Source: Larix sibirica (taxonomy: Eukaryota > Streptophyta > Pinopsida > Pinales > Pinaceae). Taken from it: a stretch of 11,297 nucleotides of DNA. Each line of letters starts with the position of its first letter. Position 1 is the first letter of the stretch. Positions 8,190 to 11,297 of the stretch are shown here, piece after piece. Position numbers and translations under genes: made by a program. The notes under the pieces were generated by a model that saw only the letters and a program-made list of their open reading frames with translations, was not told the origin of the DNA and searched no databases. The DNA lies in the NCBI GenBank assembly GCA_004151065.3, contig NWUY0300027772.1, positions 24,546 through 35,842 of the forward strand. The letters are read 5' to 3'.

Positions 8190-8610
8190 AATGGATGATG
8201 CAGCAGAACAAAAGCTTGTTATTCTTCAATGGGGCTTTGAAGGGCAATCCAGGGTTGGCAGGTGCGGGGGGAGTAATTCTAGACTCCCTAGGAAACAAGC
8301 AGAAGGATTTTGCTTGGGGCATTGGGCGAAAGACAAACAACTCGACGGAATGATTAGGACTCATTAAAGGACTGGAGATTGCCTCTTGCTTGGGTACTAA
8401 GAAGCTTACTGTGCTTGGTGACTCTATGATTATAATTCGAGAAGCGAGGCATATATTTTCCAAAAGAAAGGAACCCTCAACTAAAATGCACTTCCTGCTT
8501 CAGTGCATCCTCAAAGATTTCCAGGAAATCACCTTCCTACATATTCTCCGTGGATTAAATGAGAAGGCCGATGAAATGGTGAATGCTGGTGTCAATCTAG
8601 ATTATGGCAC
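8190..8610 (+). other. RNase H domain at the C-terminus of LINE-B ORF2
   Basis: Plant L1-type LINEs often end in an RNase H that removes the RNA strand of the hybrid. Seen here are LLFFNGALKGNPGLAGAGGV, NNSTE, LTVLGDSMIIIREA and HILRGLNEKADEMVNAG. Of the catalytic acids, the first (expected in Phe-Phe-Asp-Gly) is Asn at 8228-8230. The Glu of STE (8348-8350), the Asp of GDS (8420-8422) and the last Asp in KADEM (8570-8572) are kept. A TGA at 8351-8353 directly after the Glu replaces what is usually a Trp or similar residue. Confidence 0.88.
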
Positions 8611-8656
8611 ACTACGAATTGATGGACTTCACCTTGAGCAGAGTTGGATCCCTTGA

Positions 8657-9164
8657 TCCTTGTTTCGTTTATAATTCCCTTATGGTTAATAATTATGCTT
8701 TTAATCTCATTAATGGGCTGCTCTTGAAGATCACAATGGGAATTCTGCCGGCCTTTGCAAATCCTGAAATCTCCCCACGCGTGCTTGGAGTAAATGCTGC
8801 CCAGAGATTTGTCATCTGGAGGGCATGCGAGATCGCCAGTGTTAATAAATGCCACCCTTGGGCCGCCCTCTGGCATCATTGTCTTGCTTATTGCAAACCT
8901 GTCGCTCCTCCAGTTCAGAGACCCTGGTTGGATTCGCGTTTTTGGGTTTGTGCTGGTGTCAAGGTTGCTGAACGGTGCAGAGATAGTTGGGCGTTTGCAA
9001 TGGCTTGCCGCGGAGCTGGCAATGGTGCGATGAAGCCCTGTCTTGGAGGAGGATATTGTCAGGTGAAGCCCCCTTGTGGGATCCGTGGAAGACCTCGCTG
9101 TGGCCGCACAGCAGGGATTAGGAAAGGATCCTCTGTTGAGGAAAGGTGGGGGGACTCTGAGGAT
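8657..9164 (+). other. LINE-B region after the RNase H; long open frame but no recognised domain
   Basis: The plus-strand frame is open from ATG 8604 (overlapping the last 53 bp of ORF2) through this stretch and on to TGA 9498-9500. It is 298 codons in all, the longest uninterrupted frame in the window. Between 8657 and 9164 the translation is Cys- and Trp-rich and matches no family I know. The opposite strand is also open for 194 codons (8592-9176), so open length alone is weak evidence of coding. It may simply be 3' UTR of LINE-B. Confidence 0.4.
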
Positions 9165-9637
9165 ATGGAGGGACATTTTGGAGCAACCCCCTGTCGCCGG
9201 TATGAAGGAGCAGAAGCAGGGAACGTGGTCGGGATGGCAGGCAGTAGCAGCTACTCCAATTTTGAAGTGGAGCTCTTGGACCGAATGCAGAAGCTGGAGC
9301 AGCAGCTAAGGTTTGTTCGCCGAGAAAACAATGAATTCAAGAAGGTAATTGCTAGAATGTATATCTTTGCAACATCCTCTCAAACTGAATTTAGGGATCA
9401 GTACGCTAGCATAGCAGACAAATTGAAAACCTGGAAGAAATTCTGGATCTTGCCTATCCCCGGAAGGCTCGAAAGACCAAAGTCACTGACAGTGAGTTAG
9501 CTGATAACAACAGAAAGATGGAAAACTTGAAAAAATTCATGGTAACAGCGGGAAATTTCGTCGACTTGAGTTCAGAGAAGAAAAAGGACACTGGAGCAGC
9601 AGACTCGGTCATGGACGCTTGTCCAAATTTGCGCTGA
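9165..9637 (+). pseudogene. Small coiled-coil protein frame in the LINE-B tail, with one frameshift
   Basis: From ATG 9165 (or ATG 9234, MAGSSSYSNFEVELLDRM) the frame reads a clear heptad-like helix, LLDRMQKLEQQLRFVRREN, then FRDQYASIADKL. Near 9418-9425 one A seems lost from an A-run. After it the +1 frame continues in the same style with IENLEEILDLAYPRKARK, ELADNNRKMENLKKFM and SSEKKKDTGAADS to TGA 9635-9637. The protein would be about 134-157 residues, strongly charged, with a basic PRKARKTK patch. I do not recognise the family. It could be a third ORF of this LINE family (RNA-binding or multimerising, as ORF1 coiled coils are) or host sequence carried along at the 3' end. Amino-acid-like use over both frames supports real coding ancestry. 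Confidence 0.5.
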
Positions 9638-9757
9638 AATTGTCTATGGGCTATTTAGCAGTTCTGTGGAAGACTCTTGTCAGCTTGATAGCTATTTTTG
9701 TTTACGCACAGACTTATTGTAATGTTTTATTTCTGCGTTTTGCTCTTAGGTCAAAAG

Positions 9758-9895
9758 CAATATGTAAGAAGCTATAGCTTCAGTAGATCAGACAGACTAC
9801 AAGTTAAATTCCAGCTGGATCTAGGTCAATATGTAAGAAGCTATAGCTTCAGTAGATCAGACAGACTACAAGTTAAACTCCAGCTGGATCAAGAA
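9758..9895 (+). repeat. Two-copy 69-bp tandem repeat in the LINE-B 3' UTR
   Basis: The unit starting CAATATGTAAGAAGCTATAG runs 9758-9826 and again 9827-9895. The first 62 bp differ at only one position, and the last few bases diverge. The unit is 23 codons long, so the open frame through it (9698-9943) repeats the same peptide; this is probably incidental. Confidence 0.85.
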
Positions 9896-9948
9896 GAACT
9901 TGGATTGATGGTTGACTTCCGAAGAACTTGGATTGATGGTTGACTTCC
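9893..9948 (+). repeat. Two-copy perfect 28-bp tandem repeat in the LINE-B 3' UTR
   Basis: GAAGAACTTGGATTGATGGT followed by TGACTTCC occupies 9893-9920 and is repeated exactly at 9921-9948, directly after the 69-bp repeats. Stacked small repeats are common near the 3' end of LINEs and may arise by template slippage during reverse transcription. Confidence 0.88.
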
Positions 9949-10030
9949 TCTCATGGGAGCAACCAATTTGATAATTCTGATGTAATAGCTTGTTTTATAA
10001 ATATAATCAGCAATTCTAACTGTTTCCCTT

Positions 10031-10042
10031 AAAAAAAAAAAA
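10031..10042 (+). other. Poly(A) tail marking the 3' end of LINE-B
   Basis: A run of 12 A follows TAACTGTTTCCCTT. About 30 bp upstream, TTTTATAAATATAATC offers AT-rich near-upstream polyadenylation motifs but no perfect AATAAA. After the A-run the sequence becomes plain AT-rich flank, so this is the likely element end. Confidence 0.75.
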
Positions 10043-10073
10043 TAATCTAACGATATTTTTAATTCAATTTTGA

Positions 10074-10187
10074 CTTTAACTAATAATCAATCAAATATAT
10101 AACATTATTTTTATAAAGCTCCAAGAAACCCTTTAACTAATAATCAATCAAATATATAACATTATTTTTATAAAGCTCCAAGAAACC
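10074..10187. repeat. Perfect 57-bp tandem duplication
   Basis: The unit beginning CTTTAACTAATAATCAATCA and ending CTCCAAGAAACC occupies 10074-10130 and 10131-10187 without a mismatch. It lies between the LINE-B poly(A) tail and the GC-richer LINE-C leader. Its end (CCAAGAAACCCTG) resembles CCATGAAACCCTG at 10380-10392 inside that leader, so it probably abuts or includes the start of the leader repeat. Confidence 0.9.
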
Positions 10188-10550
10188 CTGTAATATTGCG
10201 GATGTGTGGGCAGAGTATGGGCGATGGCGGGCTGGCGAGCTAGGCTTCACACTGGAGGATCGGCTCAGTTCTTCTGTGACGCAGCTGGATTAGTCGATTT
10301 TTGACTCTTAAAGCGGTGTGGTATTTGACGGGCTGGCTGGTGGATCTTGTATACGAATTGGAGAGAGAAATTGGGGGCTCCATGAAACCCTGGTGTCTTG
10401 CGGATGTGTGTGCAGAGTTTGGGCGATGATGGACTGGCAATCTGGGCTTCTAAACACTGGAGGAGCGGTTCTTCGGTGTCTCGGCTGGTCCAGCGGAACT
10501 GTCTTGAAACGGTGTGGTATTTGATGGGTTTGGCTGGTGGTTCTTGAACC
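10178..10550 (+). repeat. Two diverged direct repeats of about 200 bp in the LINE-C leader
   Basis: Shared blocks occur in the same order. GAAACCCTG is at 10182 and 10384. CGGATGTGTG with GCAGAGT and GGGCGATG is at 10199 and 10401. GGGCTTC or GGCTTC with ACACTGGAGGA follows, and GGTGTGGTATTTGA is at 10315 and 10511. GGCTGGTGG with TTCTTG or ATCTTG ends each copy. A third partial start, CCCTGCGGATGAGTG, appears at about 10549. Spacing differs by a few bp, so indels have accumulated. Tandem monomers in LINE 5' UTRs are known to carry promoter activity in some L1 families; a promoter role here is inference. Confidence 0.7.
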
Positions 10551-10811
10551 CTGCGGATGAGTGACGGGATTCGGGGCTATGTGGGGAACCGGCGTATTGT
10601 GTGGGGTCTTTTGCTGCATCTTTGAACATTGGATAGGGGTTTGGGCCCTATCTGGGGTTTCCATCCTGTTTTTTGGTTGATTGTTGGGTCAGGGTTCGGC
10701 ATTGACTGTTGAGAGGGAACAACTGGGGTGGAATGGCGAGCGGATATGAGCAGGAGGTGGACTACACCTCGGATGGAGATTGTGATAGGGGGATTTTCGA
10801 TCTTGGAGCTA
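10188..10811 (+). mobile_element. LINE-C: probable 5' UTR and ORF1 start of a third LINE (partial)
   Basis: Composition changes here from AT-rich to GT-rich with many TGG and GGG words, typical of plant LINE leaders. Two diverged repeats of about 200 bp lie inside. They are followed by a short frame that opens at ATG 10733 and runs into the N at 10812. The call as a LINE 5' end rests on the leader-like composition, the internal repeats and the acidic N-terminus of the frame. No conserved domain is reached, so it could be another element or a host 5' UTR. Confidence 0.4.
10733..10811 (+). CDS. Possible ORF1 N-terminus of LINE-C, cut at the N
   Basis: From ATG 10733 the frame gives 26 residues, MASGYEQEVDYTSDGD followed by CDRGIFDLGA, and then meets the N at 10812. 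It is acidic and has no domain. The ATG follows a GT-rich leader and has purines nearby (GGAATGG), an acceptable plant start context. After the N the sequence belongs to a different element on the other strand, so nothing more of this frame can be followed. The identification is an inference from position and style. Confidence 0.3.
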
Positions 10812-10812
10812 N
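10812..10812. other. Undetermined base; probable contig junction between two elements
   Basis: To the left is a plus-strand reading frame; immediately to the right is the inside of a minus-strand Ty3/gypsy reverse transcriptase. Both are interrupted exactly at the N, so this is probably a gap rather than a real insertion junction. Confidence 0.6.
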
Positions 10813-11297
10813 TATTTTGAAAATCCATCCATAAATGAGAAGATGACGCTTCCAGCACATTCATCGATAATTTGATCTATGAATAGGGTAGGATAATTAT
10901 CCTTAGGACATGCTAAGTTCAGGTCTCGAAAATCAATACAAACTCTAATATTCCCTTGTTTATTATCCACGAGTACCAAATTGAACACCCATTCAGTTAG
11001 AGGGACAAGATAAATGAAGTTTTCTTTGACAAGTTTCTCCACTTCTCTTTTACAACAATGAATTTCCTAGGGTTGAATGGTCTTAATTTCTATTGAACCA
11101 GCTTAGCATTAAGATATGCCTTAATTTCATGTTTGACAATAACTAGATCTATTTTTCGCATTTCTTCGTAGAAGCAAGCGAAAATGTCTCTATATTATTT
11201 AAACAATGCAATATATAATGTTATTTCTTCTAGTGAGAAATCTACACCAATAAAGACATTTTATACAATGCATGGGGTCTTGGAGATATTAATGGGG
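10813..11297 (-). pseudogene. Ty3/gypsy LTR-retrotransposon pol relic (reverse transcriptase N-terminal half)
   Basis: The reverse transcriptase of LTR elements copies element RNA to DNA. On the minus strand the region before the catalytic core reads GVDFSLEEITLYIALFK, a stop, YRDIFACFYEEM, IVKHEIKAYLNAKLVQ, a stop, and KLRPFNPRKFIVVK. After a frameshift near 11040-11048 (one base lost) it continues with VEKLVKENFIYLVPLTEW, then KQGNIRVCIDFRDLN, ACPKDNYPTLFIDQ and VIFSFMDGFSK. This order, including Pro-Lys-Asp-Asn-Tyr-Pro and the Met-Asp-Gly-Phe motif with the first catalytic Asp, is characteristic of plant Ty3/gypsy elements. The YxDD motif would lie on the far side of the N at 10812. No LTR, integrase or gag is present. 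It extends past the right edge of the window. Confidence 0.88.

Larger units (their letters stand above)
4534..8656 (+). pseudogene. LINE-B ORF2 relic: endonuclease, reverse transcriptase, zinc-binding region, RNase H
   Basis: ORF2 of L1-type elements copies the element RNA into nicked target DNA. The relic can be followed through the whole length. It is open in one frame from 4535 to a frameshift at about 5639-5645 (one base lost before KDAIWSLQADKAPGPDGF). The next frame runs to a slip in the G-run 6819-6824, and a third runs to about 7845-7880. After removing the duplicated 99 bp plus N at 7493, the third frame continues without a break there. In-frame stops are at 5072 (TGA), 5180 (TAA), 6316 (TAG), 6920 (TGA), 7154 (TAG), 7283 (TAG) and 8351 (TGA). 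Each is one transition away from a Trp, Gln or Arg codon. It ends at TGA 8654-8656. The N-terminal part of the endonuclease is missing. It is not functional as read. Confidence 0.9.
4534..10042 (+). mobile_element. LINE-B: L1-type non-LTR retrotransposon, 5'-truncated or gapped, with poly(A) tail
   Basis: The element holds the end of an APE endonuclease, reverse transcriptase, zinc-binding region and RNase H, then an unusual tail of about 1 kb, a 3' UTR with tandem repeats, and a 12-A tail at 10031-10042. This is the order of a plant L1-type LINE. ORF1 and the first part of the endonuclease are missing to the left of the N at 4533. That is either a true 5' truncation, common in target-primed insertion, or an assembly gap. 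No target site duplication can be matched because the left junction is not reliable. The internal duplication at 7394-7592 is probably an assembly artefact. Confidence 0.85.

Noticed and set aside
8592-9176. 194-codon minus-strand open frame
   Set aside because: No domain, antisense to the LINE tail; probably due to local lack of stop words.
9698-9750. Possible intron acceptor (pyrimidine-rich stretch then TCTTAG at 9744-9749)
   Set aside because: No matching donor or exon structure could be supported.
9698-9943. Repeated 23-residue peptide frame
   Set aside because: The 69-bp unit is divisible by three, so an open frame repeats automatically; it lies in the LINE 3' UTR.
10043-10073. Target site duplication of LINE-B
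   Set aside because: No matching word was found near 4500-4532, and the left junction is an N, so none can be claimed.
10240-10664. Pro/Thr/Gln/His-rich minus-strand frames
   Set aside because: Low-complexity reading of the GT-rich leader repeats on the other strand; no family likeness.
10813-11297. LTRs or primer binding site of the gypsy element
   Set aside because: Only an internal pol segment is present; nothing resembling an LTR end or a tRNA-complementary site was seen.
1-11297. CRISPR, tRNA, rRNA or prokaryotic defence systems
   Set aside because: No spaced short repeats, cloverleaf or rRNA core was seen, and all protein relics are plant type.

Overview
The window looks like nuclear DNA of a seed plant, most likely a gymnosperm (conifer-like). 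It is dominated by decayed plant retrotransposons: L1-type LINEs with a DUF4283-like ORF1 and a C-terminal RNase H, plus a Ty3/gypsy pol fragment. These are mixed with AT-rich DNA and one F-box gene relic. The conifer assignment is inferred from the style of these protein relics; no intact host gene anchors it. No rRNA, tRNA, CRISPR or prokaryotic features were seen.

Layout, left to right. (1) Positions 1-2330, minus strand: a degenerate LINE (LINE-A) that runs off the left edge. It holds ORF1 (DUF4283-like region and a damaged CCHC knuckle) and the endonuclease of ORF2. (2) 2331-2760: AT-rich DNA with no gene. (3) 2760-3540, plus strand: a CpG-rich F-box pseudogene with ACGT-core motifs and a three-copy 38-bp repeat in front of it. 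Its frame is open apart from two internal stops. (4) 3540-4532: a GC-rich patch of unknown nature, then AT-rich DNA with two small tandem repeats. (5) 4534-10042, plus strand: a second LINE (LINE-B). It holds a 5'-truncated endonuclease, reverse transcriptase, zinc-binding region and RNase H, broken by seven stops and three frameshifts. After the RNase H comes an unusual tail of about 1 kb with a coiled-coil reading frame, then a repeat-bearing 3' UTR and a poly(A) tail. (6) 10043-10187: flank containing a perfect 57-bp tandem duplication. (7) 10188-10811, plus strand: probably the 5' UTR of a third LINE (LINE-C), with two diverged repeats of about 200 bp and the first 26 codons of a possible ORF1. 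(8) 10813-11297, minus strand: a Ty3/gypsy reverse transcriptase fragment.

Three single N bases (4533, 7493, 10812) matter for interpretation. The one at 7493 separates two 99-bp copies that are identical except at one position. Collapsing them restores the LINE-B reading frame, so this is almost certainly two overlapping contig ends left unmerged. The other two Ns sit exactly where one element stops and unrelated sequence begins, so continuity across them should not be assumed.

Nothing here forms a working pathway. The protein relics are dead or dying, and most in-frame stops look like C-to-T (or G-to-A) changes in Trp, Gln or Arg codons, as expected for methylated, silenced repeats. The most intriguing feature is the coiled-coil reading frame downstream of the LINE-B RNase H (about 9165-9637).
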